DNA of 64,000 nt from Pyrenochaeta sp. MPI-SDFR-AT-0127 (GCA_020747015.1 JAGTJM010000013.1:62001-126000), one strand, 5' to 3'; positions 46,012 to 58,784 are shown, counted from the first letter of the stretch. Translations and numbers: made by a program. The notes: generated by a model not told the origin, from the sequence alone.

Positions 46012-47308
46012 ATGACTTCGTCCTTGCCCGGGAACCGCGACTTGCCCGTCTCTCAGTTCGATCTTAGCACGTACTGGGGACGCGTACAGCACTCGGCCAA
46101 TATTTCAGATCCGAGGTGAGACAGCTACGCAATGAATGATTTCCTTGCGAATGCTGGGTGTGGTGAGTACCACGACCTTGAGCTTTCCAATCTCTCCCTG
46201 CCCTTGAATCAATTAGGTGTAGCTAACCGTGCGTCATGCAGAACGCTTCTCACATCCTCCACTGGCCTCGAAAATGCGAAACAGCTCATCACCGCGTATA
46301 AAATGGGCAAGATACGGGAGATGACACCGGAACTGTGGAAGGCAAAGAAGATAATCGACTCCACGATACATCCAGGTACTAGCAACTAGCACAATGCGAG
46401 GCCTAGACAAAGGATGCTTACTGGACCGTAGACACCGGACAGCCAGTCTTCATGCCTTTTCGGATGTCATGCTTCGTGCTGACGAACTTGGTCGTAACGG
46501 CTGGCATGCTGACACCAGGTCTGGGAGTATGCAAAGCCACTTCGACAAGCGATACCATGTGCTAAGACGCAATAGACGGCAGGAACACTGGGATGGCAGA
46601 TTACGAACCAGTCGCTGAACGTAGCGATCAATTTCTCGAACGCGAACAAATCTACGCCACTATCCACATCCACGATTATACAGTCATATTTCCTTGCGGT
46701 CAGCGCATCATGCGGTGTTGCACTAGGCCTCAATGCCCTTGTACCTCGAATGAAGAGCCTGTCACCAAACGCAAAGATGATTGCAGGTCGTCTTGTGCCA
46801 TTCGCGGCTGTCGCTACGGCAGGTGTCCTCAATGTATTTCTCATGCGCGGTGAGGAGATCCGCAGGGGCATTGACGTCTTCCCAGTCTTGTCGGAGGAAG
46901 AGAAGCACAAAATTGAGACGGGCGAGCTTGAACTTAAATCACTCGGCAAGAGCAAGAAGGCAGCAACTATTGCTGTAGGAGAAACAGCGATCAGCCGTGT
47001 GCTGAATGCGACCCCGATCATGGTCCTTCCACCTCTTCTCCTTGTCAAGCTGCAGAAGACAGAGTGGCTTAAGCAAAGGCCTAGGATGGTGACACCAGTC
47101 AATTTGGGTGAGTCAAATGCAATACTTACAGCGAAAAGTGCCAGCTAACGCATAATCAGGACTTATTTTTACGACATCGATTTTCGCACTCCCACTCGCT
47201 CTTGCTGCGTTCCCCCAGCGCGAAGCTGTAAGCGCTCAGGCATTGGAGGCAGAATTCCATGAGCGCGGTGGAAAGGATGGTATGGTGGAATTTAACCGTG
47301 GGATATGA
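46012..47308 (+). CDS. Sideroflexin (mitochondrial serine transporter, Fsf1-like)
   Basis: Inner-membrane carrier of the sideroflexin family; human SFXN1 brings serine into mitochondria for one-carbon metabolism. Exons are 46012-46115, 46242-46375, 46432-46526, 46576-47107 and 47160-47308 (337 residues). All four introns are GT-AG and in phase. Family stretches are present in order: F-D-L-S-T-Y-W-G-R near the N-terminus, I-H-P-D-T-G across an exon join, F-R-M-S-C-F-V-L-T-N-L, N-Q-S-L-N-V-A-I-N, R-G-E-E-I-R-R-G-I and, at the end, F-P-Q-R. For intron 3 the AATAG acceptor at 46575 is used; the CAG seven bases further on would break the frame. Length matches the family. Confidence 0.93.
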
Positions 47309-47939
47309 AGGATGGTCATTATGCGGACAGGCACAGGTTCAGCGCTCTGGTAAATTTCTTCATCACTACAAGAAGGATGGAAGATCAGAATAGACTATAG
47401 TCAAGCATCGAGGGACGGCACAGACATCGTCCACCTGGTGGGCATCATCGTTTCCGGTGGAGGTGCGGCGAAGAAGCGCTTCTGATTGGCTGGACAGCTC
47501 GTGCATCCGAACACTGCATCGACACCAGATACCAGAGCAGGAATAAGAATACATATCCTTCAATACATATAACATATTCCAGGCATCCGTATCCAGCACT
47601 GAAAGCATTGATCCAGTCCCACATGTGCCGTGCGTGGGTTGTGGCGCTGAAGTCAAGGTGGCCTTTCATCATCAAAGAGCCAGGTGTCAAAAAGTTCCGC
47701 GAACAGGGTAGCTCCTGCACTTAAGCTACATCTACGACGAAACGCCCACACTTCCACGCCTCATGTACCATCGCTGTGAGAGACTTTCTGCTCACCGCTT
47801 CTTTTCGGGATAGATTCCCTTTCCTTCCTTTTACTTCTGTCCTGTCCTTGATTGCCAGATACCCTCAGTCTTCCCCGCGAAGCCCGCTACATCCCACCTA
47901 CGCTCTAACTCACACACTACACCCGCAACATCACACACT
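47309..47939. other. Intergenic region / LHS1 promoter
   Basis: The last 150 bases are pyrimidine-rich. No exact unfolded-protein-response element could be recognised with confidence. No gene seen. Confidence 0.45.
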
Positions 47940-50900
47940 ATGGCTCCTCCAGGCCGCCGGAGAGTCCATCTCTCACCCGCTACACTTCTTCTCGGTCTCA
48001 TCTTCCTCTTTTCGTCGACTGCCTCCGCCGCATCGGCAGTCATAGGGGTCGATTTTGGAACAGAATATATCAAAGCCGCGCTTGTCAAGCCCGGTGTCCC
48101 GCTCGAAATTGTCCTCACCAAAGACTCAAAACGTAAAGAGGTCTCCGCCGTCACGTTCAAGCCTTCGAAAAGTGGCCCCCTCCCCGCTGGCTCTTTCCCT
48201 GAGCGCTTCTACGGCTCCGATGCGATAGCGCTGCAGGCAAGGTTTCCTAGCGACGTATACCCGAATCTGAAGCACCTTCTAGGTGTAGCCCGAGAGAACG
48301 ATGCAGTCACTACATATACAGGGCGTTACCCAGCGCTTGAGGTTACGAGCACAGAGGCGCGCAAGACAGTTAGCTTCAACAGCGGTGTGTTTGCCGCTGA
48401 GGAAGAAAAGACTTTCTCAGTAGAAGAGCTGCTAGCGATGGAACTTAAGAACGTAAGGGAGAACGCAAAGGCACTAGCAGGCAAGGGCTACGATGTTCAG
48501 GATGTAGTCTTCACAGTCCCGCCATTTTATACTGTCGAAGAACGGCGCGCACTCGAGGTTGCGGCACGATTGGCAGGCTTGAAGGTCCTCAGCGTGGTTT
48601 CTGATGGACTAGCTGTCGCTATCAATTACGCAACGAGCAGGACTTTCCCCGATGTGACCAAAGACGGCAAGCCGGAGATCAACCTGGTGTTCGACATGGG
48701 CGCTGGATCTGCGTCTGCGACGGTTATCAAGTTTCAAGGCAGAACTGTGAAGGATGTTGGCAGGCTCAACAAGACGGTTCAAGAAGTCCAAGTCTTAGGC
48801 ACTGGATGGGACAGGACACTCGGAGGTGACGCTTTAAACACGCTCATCGTTGACGATATGGTATCGTCGTTCGTTCAGCTGCCAGGCGCAAAGACTGCAT
48901 CTGTGACTGCCGAGAAGGTCAAAACCCACGGACGTACAGCTGCGAAGCTATTCAAGGAAGCGGAGAGGCTTCGCCAGGTTCTTAGCGCCAACACCCAGAC
49001 GTCTGCATTTTTTGAGAGCTTCTTCGAGGATGTTGACTTCCGATACAAGATTTCACGTTCACAATTCGAAGAACTCGCCGCTGCCTACGCCGCCCGAGTC
49101 GACGGACCCATCAACCAGGCCCTGGAAGCTGCGGGGCTTACTTTCAAAGACATAGACTCGGTGATCGTTCATGGAGGCGCAACTCGTACCCCATTCGTTC
49201 AGAGCCGACTGGAGTCGATCGCAGGAAAGGGCAAGATTAGAGCAAATGTCAACTCCGACGAGGCTGCCGTATTCGGCGCTGCCTTCAAGGCTGCTGGTCT
49301 TAGCCCATCTTTCCGTGTCAAGGAGATTCGCGACTCGGATGTCCAAGGTTACAACCAAGGTATCCAGTACCAGTTCAACCTCAAGGATCGTGACCAGAAG
49401 ATTTTCACTCCTAGCACAAAGCTCGGAGCCGTTAAAGATCTACCTTTCCAGATGATGGGTGAATTCGAGTTCACCATCTACCAAGCTGTCCCGGGAGCTA
49501 AGGGCGATGTGTCGAAGGAGCCTGTCCTTCACTTCCAGAGCGGCAATCTGACCAGAGCTGTCACCAAGATGATCAACGATGACAAATGCGACCGCGACAC
49601 ATTCAATAACTACGTTCAAGTTAGACTCAGCCCAATCACCGGCACTCCTGAGGTCGTGTCGGCATGGGTTACCTGCGAAGGTGAGACTGAAGTCGCCAAG
49701 GGTGGCATTGTTGATGGTGTCAAGAATCTCTTTGGCATGGGTGGCAAGAAAGACCAAGAGCCGCTCAAAGACGGCGAGAGCTCATCTGCATCTGATTCGA
49801 CACCATCAGCCTCATCAGCAGCAGCAGCGACATCGTCTTCTGGTAATGCAGAGAGCACTGATGCCGCGAAAGCCGACGAGAAGAAGAAAACAACTATCAG
49901 GTCTGCTATCACGTACGATGTCAAGCAGTTGGGATATGAGAAGCATCCTCGGAAGGAAATCAAGAGGATACAGGATAGGTAAGCATATCAAACTTGGTCT
50001 CTAGGCTATTCGGAGCTAACAATCCCCAGGCTCGCTGCTTTCGATGCTTCTGACAAGTCTCGTCGCGTTCGCGAGGAGGTTTTGAACTCGCTTGAAGCCT
50101 TCACCTACCGTGCTCGTGATTACCTAGAGGACGAGTCTTTCATTGGTGCCTCTACTTCAGCTGTCCGGTCAACACTTGAGAAAGTGCTCAGCGCGGCCTC
50201 TGATTGGATATACTCAGAAGGTGCTGAAGCTAGTGAGAAGGTTCTCAAGAGCAAGCTCAAGGAGCTCGAAGACATCGTCAACCCGGTCCTCAAACGTAAA
50301 GACGAGGCTTTTAAACGACCTGATGCCATCAAAGAGCTTAAAGACACCATCGCTCATATGAAGGAAGTTGAGCAATTGGTCGATAGTCAAATCAAGACGC
50401 AATCAGCCGAAAGCTCTAAGAGCAGTGAAGCTGTCTCCAAGGCTTCCGCCTCGCCCTCTGCATCATCGTCTGCAGACCCAATGGACGATCTAGAGGAAGC
50501 AGACCCATCTGCAACCGCGCCGATCGACCCGGAAATCACAGAAGTCGTTACCATATATACCACCCATGACCTTGAGAACATTCAAGACATCGCCTCAAAA
50601 GCTCAAAAATGGCTCGATGACAACGAAGCTAAGCAGAAGAAGCTCAAGGCAACTGAGGATCCGGCCTTCACCATCAAGGAGCTTGAGGCGGAAAAGAAGC
50701 GCTTGGATGATTTGATTATGGAGATGATGATGAAGAAGATGAAACACTTCAAACCACCGAACCAGCAGAAGGCTAAGGCCAAGCCAAAGGCCAAGCCTGC
50801 GAAGAAGAAGAAGGCTGCAAAGAAGTCGAAGAAGTCGAAGAAAACTGAAGAAGACAATCAAGCAGCGGAACATCCTCACCCCGACTCGCAGCAACAGATG

Positions 50901-51170
50901 GAGGATATGGAAAACGGAGACGTAAAGCACGATTCCTATGGCGGCGAAGGTCCTACTGATGAGGAACTCCAGGAGGCACTTAAGAAAGCCGGAATTAACG
51001 TTGATGGTGTCAAGTTGAAGAACTATGGTCACAAAGATGAGATCCAAGACGACACTGGAAGGAAGCTGAAGAAACTGGACATAAATAAGGATTCGACGGA
51101 GGAGGAGATACTGGCGGCGCTTGATGAACTGACGAAAGATGGATTAAAGAAGGGGCACGATGAGCTATGA
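47940..51170 (+). CDS. LHS1: ER lumenal Hsp70-like chaperone Lhs1 (Grp170 type)
   Basis: Nucleotide-exchange factor for BiP/Kar2 and holdase in the ER lumen, needed for protein import and folding. Exons are 47940-49978 and 50030-51170 (1059 residues); the 51-base intron is GT-AG, phase 2. A signal peptide covers residues 1 to about 32 (L-L-L-G-L-I-F-L-F before an Ala-rich cleavage site). The ATPase domain starts at V-I-G-V-D-F-G-T-E-Y-I-K-A-A and includes V-F-D-M-G-A-G-S-A-S and V-H-G-G-A-T-R-T-P. A Ser/Ala-rich linker (about 600-640) separates the substrate-binding region from the long helical C-terminus, which has a Lys-rich patch (about 875-900). The protein ends in HDEL, the ER retrieval signal, which fixes the reading frame and stop. 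Confidence 0.97.
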
Positions 51171-52133
51171 GATATTCTTATATAAAGTGGGCATCCAGTG
51201 AGAGGAAGATCTAGAAAGCATGGAGTTAGAGGGAGCATGCTGAATGTGTGTATATGTGGAAAATTGCTTTTGTGTAAGCATTCTACAGGAATAAACAACA
51301 ATCTAGAGTTCTATAACCGTGTTGGGCGCGAGCTTCATGTCGTGATGGGATATGATGTGTGTTAATTTACCAAGATATCAACATGATTGAGTCGGGCGAC
51401 TGTAAAGGATGCCCTTCACTCTTATTTTACTCTAGCGAAACCACGCGTTTTCTCTGGGCAAAAAAAGGTAAATATTCTTCTCGATGAAAGATTAATTATC
51501 CGATAGCTCGCTCTAATGCAGAATGATGAGTCTCACCAGACTACATTCACATCACGCTTATGTAGTTGACTAGGGCAATATCTACAACAAGTTTTAATTT
51601 GCGAACGATGAATAGTTGTATTTACGCCTACTCGCATTACTAGAGAGGATATACCGTTCTAAAACCTATAGCTCGGCCTCAAGATAAAGAACACATCTCC
51701 GATGGCTACATCGGTCTTGTGGCTAGACTTAGCGAACACTCAACCTGCACATCCTAGGTTCTCTTTGGTGGAGCTCAGATTCTGGCTATCTGAAAAACTC
51801 AGCTTCCTAGTACGATAAAATAATCTTTTAGAAGACGTCTCATCAATGATGTCGAATATCTATAAAAGTTATAAGTTGGGAGCAACTAACGGCCGCTAGT
51901 GTTCACTTTTGGTTACCGCTGCAACCGGATCTTCTGTAGCGCCGGCGGTGTGTAAACAACGCCAGCACGTACGACAGCGCATCACCCAGCCTCACCAATT
52001 TGACCCAAGCATACATTTGAGTCTAACTCAGATGGTGAACTATTAATCCACTTTCTTCGCAATCATTCAAACATCCACTTAGACCTTGAGTTGCACCAAC
52101 ACAATACCGTCGCACGAGCGACAGGCATTCAAG
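51171..52133. other. Intergenic region, AT-rich
   Basis: 3' flank of LHS1 and promoter of the coiled-coil protein gene. No gene or RNA recognised. Confidence 0.5.
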
Positions 52134-54308
52134 ATGACCACAGTACATCATTCCCCGCCGCAAAGCCTTACGTCTTTCGCAATATATGAGGACCCGGAGG
52201 ATCAAGAACCTCCATCGCCCTCTGAGGTGTATGAGGGGGAAATGTCATTCGTCTCAGAGGCATCGCTTCCACCAGCCGATGAAGTTATTCCTACCATTGA
52301 GCTCGACCAAGAGCTAGAGGACGAGCCTATACCGTATAGAGGCTCATACACATCACGAAAGTCGCTATCGCAACCCCGCCGCTCGTCAGGTGTGACGCAC
52401 TACAGCTTCATCTCCGCAATACCGTCTGAGACGTCGATATCTTCAAAGCCCGTTGCACCTGCTAGTCATGCAACCAGTGAACGATACACGCCTCGGAAAG
52501 AACGACCACGCTTTCGGAACCCTGAGTCTGTGCGTGCAATGCAGATGTCCTCCCCGCCGCTATTGCCCGCCTACGAAGCTTCCCGCGAGCGAGTGAAGGG
52601 CCAATACAAGATGGCTACCCCAAGTAGGAGCGGAAGGTCCGAAACACCTGTATCACGACGATCTGGGTCGCACAGAGAAAGCGTACGAGAGCATCACAGC
52701 CCAAGACCCCCACCAACTCCGCAGCAAGCACCCCTCGTACTACTGCATGTTACCATACTACCGATGCAGGTACCGTTTTCGCATGATATGATGGCTAGGA
52801 TCATGCCAGGTTGGCTGGTAGAGAACTTCAAGCTCTTGGAGGAGAAATTACAGGACATCATCCTGATGCGACGTGGGCTGCTAATTCCACACCCAAGAGA
52901 TGAGTACGAGTTGCTCGAGGAACGGATCCTTGAGAGTCTTGAGTTAAAGACCCCTCGACTCCTGAAGTGTGGGCATTTCGTCGCACCAGACGACGACACG
53001 GACAGAGAGGAAGAGGACGACATCGCAAGCATTCCCGACGACGACCGCACCGGCAGAGGAAGTCGAATGAGTGGTGGTACACTGACAGACGATGGCAAAT
53101 GGGAAGAACATATTGGTCATGTAGGAGATGACAATATTTGCACAGACTGCCATCACGAATTGAAGAAGCCAGGCAAAGGTGTTGGCATCGGCACACGAAA
53201 ATGGGACATGAGAATCTATGCTGCAAATGGGCTCATGCGGGCTGCAGCATGGTCAGCATGCTGGAACGACATGGAGCGATGCGATGTGGAGATCTCACCT
53301 TGGATTCCGGATGAACTCCGCAAGACTCTAGAGAGACGAGCGCGAGACGAACAAGAAGCAGAGAAGCGGAAACAGATGTACACTGTGGAGCTGCAGCGAC
53401 AAATACAGGAAGCCACTGTAAAGCAGAAGATACTAGAAGAGGAGGCGGTGGAGCGGAAGCGACTGGAGGAAATGGAGCTGCAAAAAAGCTTCGAGGCTGC
53501 TGCTGCTGCTTTGGACAGAAGTGTCGAGGAAAAGGCTGCGGAGAAGAAGAGGTTGGAGGAGGTGTTCGAGGAGAAGATCAAGGAGGCCAAAGAAGCTGTT
53601 CGATTGGAAGTCGAGGCTCAAGCTCTTGCGGAATCAAACGCTATTGCTGAGCGTTTCCGCGCTCTGGAAGATGCTCTAAAAGAACAGAAGAAGGCGGAGT
53701 CTGCACCTGAAACTCGACAAAAATCACCTCGAAAAAGCTCGCGATCAATCTCCGGCCAACCTCTCGCTACCCAAATCCCACTCAGCACATTATTGAAGAA
53801 TTATGTTCTAGTACTATTGGGAGACCAGCGAAACCTCATCATTCTTGTGTTGAGCGTCGCTGTCGTGTTTCTGTCATTGAACATGGATCCCGCATGGAGG
53901 CAACAGCCTCTCACTCCGCAGTTGGTCGGTATGACGGACGAGATCGCTTTCTCACAATCTATTTCAACCATTGCCATCACAACTACTGCAACATCAATCT
54001 CAACTTTGACCGTCACGGAAATGAACACTGCGCAAAGTATGCAAGCAACTTACGTACCCGTTTCCGAAGTTACGAATACAAGGTTAGAACCAGTAGAAGA
54101 GTTGCTTACATCTTCAGACGATTCTGCAAACGTTATCAGGGTGCATACCGAAGATATCGATCTCAAAGTAGCCAAGATCCTTGTTGCATCAGATGATAGT
54201 AAGGACGAACCGATAGTCTCCGACGGATCGACATCGAAACCTGACTTCTGCCCCTTTGCATCTATATTCGAAGCTCCGACCGCTTTCTGCACCATAGGTG
54301 AAATCTGA
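52134..54308 (+). CDS. Coiled-coil protein with a C-terminal TM helix, function unknown
   Basis: Intronless, 724 residues from the first ATG at 52134 (the longer frame from 52086 starts with TTG). The N-terminal 230 residues are disordered, Ser/Pro/Arg-rich. A conserved-looking domain follows, with V-T-I-L-P-M-Q-V-P-F, M-P-G-W-L-V-E-N-F-K-L-L-E-E-K and paired Cys/His (C-G-H-F, C-T-D-C-H-H) interrupted by an Asp/Glu-rich loop, then W-D-M-R-I-Y-A-A-N-G-L-M-R-A-A-A-W. Residues about 400-540 are a long Glu/Lys/Arg coiled coil. One TM helix sits near 567-585 (N-L-I-I-L-V-L-S-V-A-V-V-F-L), followed by a 140-residue Thr/Ser-rich tail. Similar fungal proteins are sometimes labelled pathway-specific nitrogen regulator, a label I cannot support from sequence. 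Confidence 0.8.
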   Translation: MTTVHHSPPQSLTSFAIYEDPEDQEPPSPSEVYEGEMSFVSEASLPPADEVIPTIELDQELEDEPIPYRGSYTSRKSLSQPRRSSGVTHYSFISAIPSETSISSKPVAPASHATSERYTPRKERPRFRNPESVRAMQMSSPPLLPAYEASRERVKGQYKMATPSRSGRSETPVSRRSGSHRESVREHHSPRPPPTPQQAPLVLLHVTILPMQVPFSHDMMARIMPGWLVENFKLLEEKLQDIILMRRGLLIPHPRDEYELLEERILESLELKTPRLLKCGHFVAPDDDTDREEEDDIASIPDDDRTGRGSRMSGGTLTDDGKWEEHIGHVGDDNICTDCHHELKKPGKGVGIGTRKWDMRIYAANGLMRAAAWSACWNDMERCDVEISPWIPDELRKTLERRARDEQEAEKRKQMYTVELQRQIQEATVKQKILEEEAVERKRLEEMELQKSFEAAAAALDRSVEEKAAEKKRLEEVFEEKIKEAKEAVRLEVEAQALAESNAIAERFRALEDALKEQKKAESAPETRQKSPRKSSRSISGQPLATQIPLSTLLKNYVLVLLGDQRNLIILVLSVAVVFLSLNMDPAWRQQPLTPQLVGMTDEIAFSQSISTIAITTTATSISTLTVTEMNTAQSMQATYVPVSEVTNTRLEPVEELLTSSDDSANVIRVHTEDIDLKVAKILVASDDSKDEPIVSDGSTSKPDFCPFASIFEAPTAFCTIGEI

Positions 54309-55467
54309 TTCTCCTTGCCGCAAACCATGGCAAGACTTTTTATTTATTACCTTACGACCTCACGTATATAGCCCTGGGCGGCCCATAACACCTTTACGAA
54401 TCAACGTAGCGACACTGTTGTCTCATCTATCCTTATGTTTTGCTTGTTTGAGCAACTTCCGTTGAGAATAAGCTTGGAGTTCTGGAACTGTTTGAGATGG
54501 TCGGGAACATGGCCTGAGGATTTGACGATTAGCTTAAGAGTTGGCAATAGTGTCGGCATGTAGATAGCAATAAATACCAATATCATATCACGTAATTCGA
54601 CATGTAATTTTTCGTAAGACGCTCTTCGCACCGTTCATCCGTTCTTCAGCACGATCAAGCCATCTACGGTACGTTGTCTCTGTCGATATCAAGCTTTGCA
54701 ATCAGTAGCAACTTTCTTCGTAGACATGTACATCTGCCTTATATTTCATTCTCTCCTCTTGCCAAAAGCCTGCCAAGTCAATGATGCACTTCCTCCACAA
54801 ACACCTGATATTTGCACTTCCTCAACCTGACTTTGCCGGCTCTCAGGGTCGTTGCAGCGTAAGTAGCTTATACCATTTGAAGAAGATGCGCATACCTAGT
54901 ACTTTCCAGCAGTTTGCTGACAAAAGTAGTACAATTTGTAGGGGTTTTTTTTTAAGTACGCAAGGCGCACAGTAAAGAGAGCCTTAGATTGACTCGTCGT
55001 CCAACACTTCGCAGGCCATTTTAGCAATGCAATGCTGACAAGAAATATTGTTATCCTTCTCATGATATGACAGCGTTCATGCAAGTTTCTTGAATATTGG
55101 GAAGTCATTTGCGCATTGGGTTGTGGCTGAATTTCATCTTCATGTGTCTTGACAAAGTAAGATGGTACGGCAGGCAGGACAAATAGCTTGTGGCAGATGA
55201 GGCCAAGGGGCTGTTTTAGAGGAAAAGAGTTCGATGCTGCAAGGATGGTAGTTAAGTGCAATTGTCAGCAGTAAGAATGCTGTACTTCCTGCATGACGGT
55301 GGGACACAGTGAGAAGCATGACTCGACCCGTTAAAAGTGTATTATATAGCCGTAATGTCTATTTGCCGTTGACGGGTCTTTGGTGTCCAATTGAAAGCCA
55401 GACGTGCGCAGTATCGTCATGCACAAGCTAGGCCCCCATGCGAACAAGAGTTGTAACTACCACCCAC
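54309..55467. other. Intergenic region
   Basis: Lies between two convergent genes. AT-rich with a run of nine T (54944-54952). No gene recognised. Confidence 0.5.
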
Positions 55468-56556
55468 TCATTCTTCTACCACTCCCTGCTTCCTCAACTC
55501 TTCCTTCCTCTTCTTTGTCCTTCCCTTAGCCTCCTCCACCCACTTATCATACGCACCATCTCCCTGCTCCAACTTCGCCCTGACCACGCCCTTCAGCAGT
55601 TCACCCACAAAGCCAACGAAATTGTGCCGCCGTAGCGAGTTCTCCCAGAGCCACTGCGCGCGTCGGTCTTCCTGCTGCTCGAGCTCTTCTTCATCGCCTA
55701 TTTCCCGTGCTCGAATTCGAAGGTCCTTAACACATGCCATGAGATTGAAGCGGATTTCGGTAGCAGGGTAGCGGGCGATGCGGCGCTGCAAGACGGGTAT
55801 GATTTTGTTGGGGAAATCTTGGGGTGTGCAGGGGCCGTGGGAGATGGGTGCGGGTTGGAGACCGTCAAGTTCGTAGAGTTTGTTATTTATCGACGTGTAT
55901 CTGCATATACATGAGTATCTCCTTGTAGGCTGTGGGTGGCTGGCACGCTTACGCAATGAAGTGATATACATCATCGTCCTCGGTGGCAGTTCGCTGTGTC
56001 TCGTCGATGAAAGGAGACGATCTAGCAAAGGAGTTGTGCGTTTCTCGAATGAGATCCGAGTTGGACAGCGTTTCTCCACGTAGCTATTGCGCACATCAAC
56101 TAATCATTCTCACAAGTCCCTTCGCTGGTCGGACGCACCTCTGGTGGGAACTCGCCCGCAAACTCTTTGAACTCTTTCAAGTCCTTGCCGATATCTACTT
56201 CGCCCTCTCTATTCAAGAGTAGCGATATGATCGCCTGTGTGCCACAAGCATTCTGTATAGTTTGCGCGGCAAAGAAAAGGTTGCTCGCTGCATCGTGGTC
56301 GTAAGTGCCATCTTTCGGGACATTGCTTGGTGCCTCGCCAGTAGGGTACTTGAACAGAAATATTACGCCATAGATTGTGCCGAGTTGCTGTAATTCCGAC
56401 GTCTCGAGGGTGGTGAGTTCTTCAAACTGAACGTCCTTAACACCGAGCTTCTCAATCAGATATGTGAAGACGCCCTGCCTTGTTAGAATATTCTCGTAGA
56501 CGATGCTCAATAATACGTACGGCATCCGACTCTATAGTATTCCAGCCTCCCGACAT
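55468..56556 (-). CDS. Ubiquitin carboxyl-terminal hydrolase, UCH37/UCHL5 type
   Basis: Cysteine protease that trims ubiquitin chains; UCH37 works on the 26S proteasome and, in animals, INO80. Exons in gene order: 56521-56556, 56139-56474, 55953-56083 and 55468-55900 (311 residues), with introns of 46, 55 and 52 bases, all GT-AG and in phase. The catalytic residues line up with human UCH37: C89 in N-A-C-G-T-Q-A, H165 in V-Y-H-F-I-A and D180 in Y-E-L-D-G-L. The oxyanion Gln (Q83) is in place. The C-terminal helical domain (F-V-G-F-V-G-E-L-L-K) and basic tail match the ULD/KEKE-like region that docks UCH37 to partners. The tiny first exon codes for M-S-G-G-W-N-T-I-E-S-D. Confidence 0.94.
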
Positions 56557-56819
56557 GGCTGTGAGCAAATCTATCGACTAGTGTATGTGTTTGTAGTCTT
56601 GTTGCTGGTTGTCCTTACGCCATCGAAAGGCGCCTAAACGCCGGAGCTACGGTCGGTCCGGGGCCACTCGTTCGGAATCATTCCGATCACCGGAACGCCC
56701 CACTTCATTCTCGTGATGTATTCAAGCATTCTGTCAGGCGCGCTTGAATGATGGAGACGTCGTATTCAGCTACTATTGTGCATGTGCCTAATAACTCCAT
56801 GCCTTGCATGCTTGTCTAT

Positions 56820-58784
56820 CTAAGTAGCATAGCTCCATTCGTCCCACTCCGGCTGCCAAACCACTGGTTCTAGTGCGCCCTCAACGCTCAGAATCTGTCC
56901 TAGAACACACTCTGAAAATGTAACCTGATGCTGATGCTCTAGATAAAATGTATCGTATTTCTTGTCCAGCGCATCCTTGAGATTCTTCACATTGCCCTCT
57001 GGATGTAGCTTCTCCCAAGGCCGTGTACATGCTCGTCCTTTGCACCGCTTGAGAGTTAAGAGGAGACCATTGAGTCTAGAGGCGAGCTTGTGAATCGGCC
57101 AAGAGTTGACAGTGCCATTGGTGTTGTGTAGATTGTTGATTTGGTAAGGATCGATCTGTCGTTATCAGTATGTGGGAAATTTACAGGCATAAATGAGGGG
57201 TATTTCCTTACAGTCATATCATAAAGCTCATGCTCATTTGTACACCACACCGTATAAGAAAGGTCATAATCCTCTCCAACAACACGCACAGTCTTATATG
57301 TGTTGTTTATGAAATCAGAACGGCCGTAAAATACGTTCCCCTCGACCAGATAGTCTCCCCAAAACTCAATGTTCACGTGTTCGCTCTTGTCATTGTTCGC
57401 TAGCTGCTCATCTGTTACAGGGATAGGCTCTCCATCAAAGTCGTCACGCAATGGGATGCCTGCAAGGTTGAACACAGTGGGCACGATATCCGTATGGCTG
57501 GATGGGATGGTCTGAACAGCGCCCTTTGCTATGCCTGGGCCACGGATAAGGAAGGGAATATTGACATCTTCTTCGATACCACAGCTTTTACCAGGTGGAA
57601 GACGATGTTGGCCAATATGGAATCCGTTGTCTGTCGTGTAAATGAGATATGTGTTCTCAAGAACTTCAGGGCTCGCACTCAGACGGTCAATGATGGAGTC
57701 TATGAGGTCGTCTACTGATTGAAGTGACTGCAGCCTCTTCCGGTACCAGTCATCGTTGTACTCAATCTCGGATTGATTTAGCTGGCGAATCGTCTTGAAA
57801 TATGATGCTGTTCCCGGCTACAAAAAAGACGTCAACAAACGATTCGGCGTCCCACAGTGGTCAACTTACGGTGTCTGGGTTAAAGTTTGGCGTTCTGGGA
57901 ATCGTCACATTCGGGAAAAGATGCTCATGCCTTTTTGCTGGCACTGGTGCATTGAACTTTACAGGCCTGGGGTTTGTAATCGTTTCTGAATGAGGAGCGA
58001 TGGGTGCAACACCCAGAAAGAAAGGCCGATCAGATGCAGCGATGGCGTCGTCCAGGAAACCAACAGCTGCGGAAGCGATAAGATCGGTAGAGTATTCCCC
58101 AGGGAGATTTCTGTATGGCTCGTGATTCCGCGTCATTGTGGCATTGTAGAAAATGTATGTGCCCGGGTCGATAAGGACTAGACATGTTAGAGGGAAGAGT
58201 ATACGACTGATGCGTGTGAGACTTACAATCAGATCCGTTCCAGCCATTGATACGCGGATTGTTGTATGTTGCGGTTGAATGACCGTTCATCATCTATATA
58301 TTGGGAGCCATAAACTCAGTATATCATCCATATGCATTGCACATGGGACGCTTACCTTCCCTGTATAGTACGTATTATATCCAGCATCTTGAAGCCAGAC
58401 TGGAAGGTAGTCATCATTAAACCCTTCCTCAATAAATCTCGGGTATCCACCTATTATCTGTCAAAATCTATTTCCTACCAGCACTTCTACCTTTCTAAGC
58501 ATACCATAAGGAGCAGAAACATCCGTAACATTGGTGTTATGGGCTGCCTTTCCCGTCAGAAATGACACCCGCGAAGGACAGCACAGCGCCACGGTGCAAA
58601 AGTGCTTCTTGAACCACGTCCCCTCTTGAGCGAAGTGTTTCTGAACAGCCTGCTGATAATCCAAAGAATTCAGATGCAAATCCTGATCATCCGTCATAAT
58701 CAAGATGAAGTTTGGTTTGGAAGCAATGCCAGTAACGGCGGACATGCCCGCCGTGAGGAGCATCAATGCCTGGCTTGGGGTCAT
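56820..58784 (-). CDS. Arylsulfatase (formylglycine-dependent sulfatase)
   Basis: Hydrolyses sulfate esters, usually to release sulfate when sulfur is scarce. Exons in gene order: 58505-58784, 58356-58450, 58227-58293, 57870-58177, 57212-57817 and 56820-57155 (563 residues); five GT-AG introns of 49-62 bases. A signal peptide is likely at residues 1 to about 22. Metal-site Asp32-Asp33 lie in I-M-T-D-D-Q-D. The sulfatase signature is C69-P-S-R with L-T-G after it, and C69 would become formylglycine. Other family stretches are G-Y-N-T-Y-Y-T-G-K, Y-T-T-D-N-G-F-H-I-G-Q-H-R and the C-terminal M-T-I-D-P-Y-Q-like segment across the last join. Cys68 precedes C69. It is upstream of the UCH gene on the same strand. 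Confidence 0.93.

Noticed and set aside
46527..46582. Sideroflexin intron 3 using the CAG acceptor at 46582
   Set aside because: It would break the frame; the AATAG acceptor at 46575 keeps phase and gives the family's spacing before the W-Q-I-T-N-Q segment.
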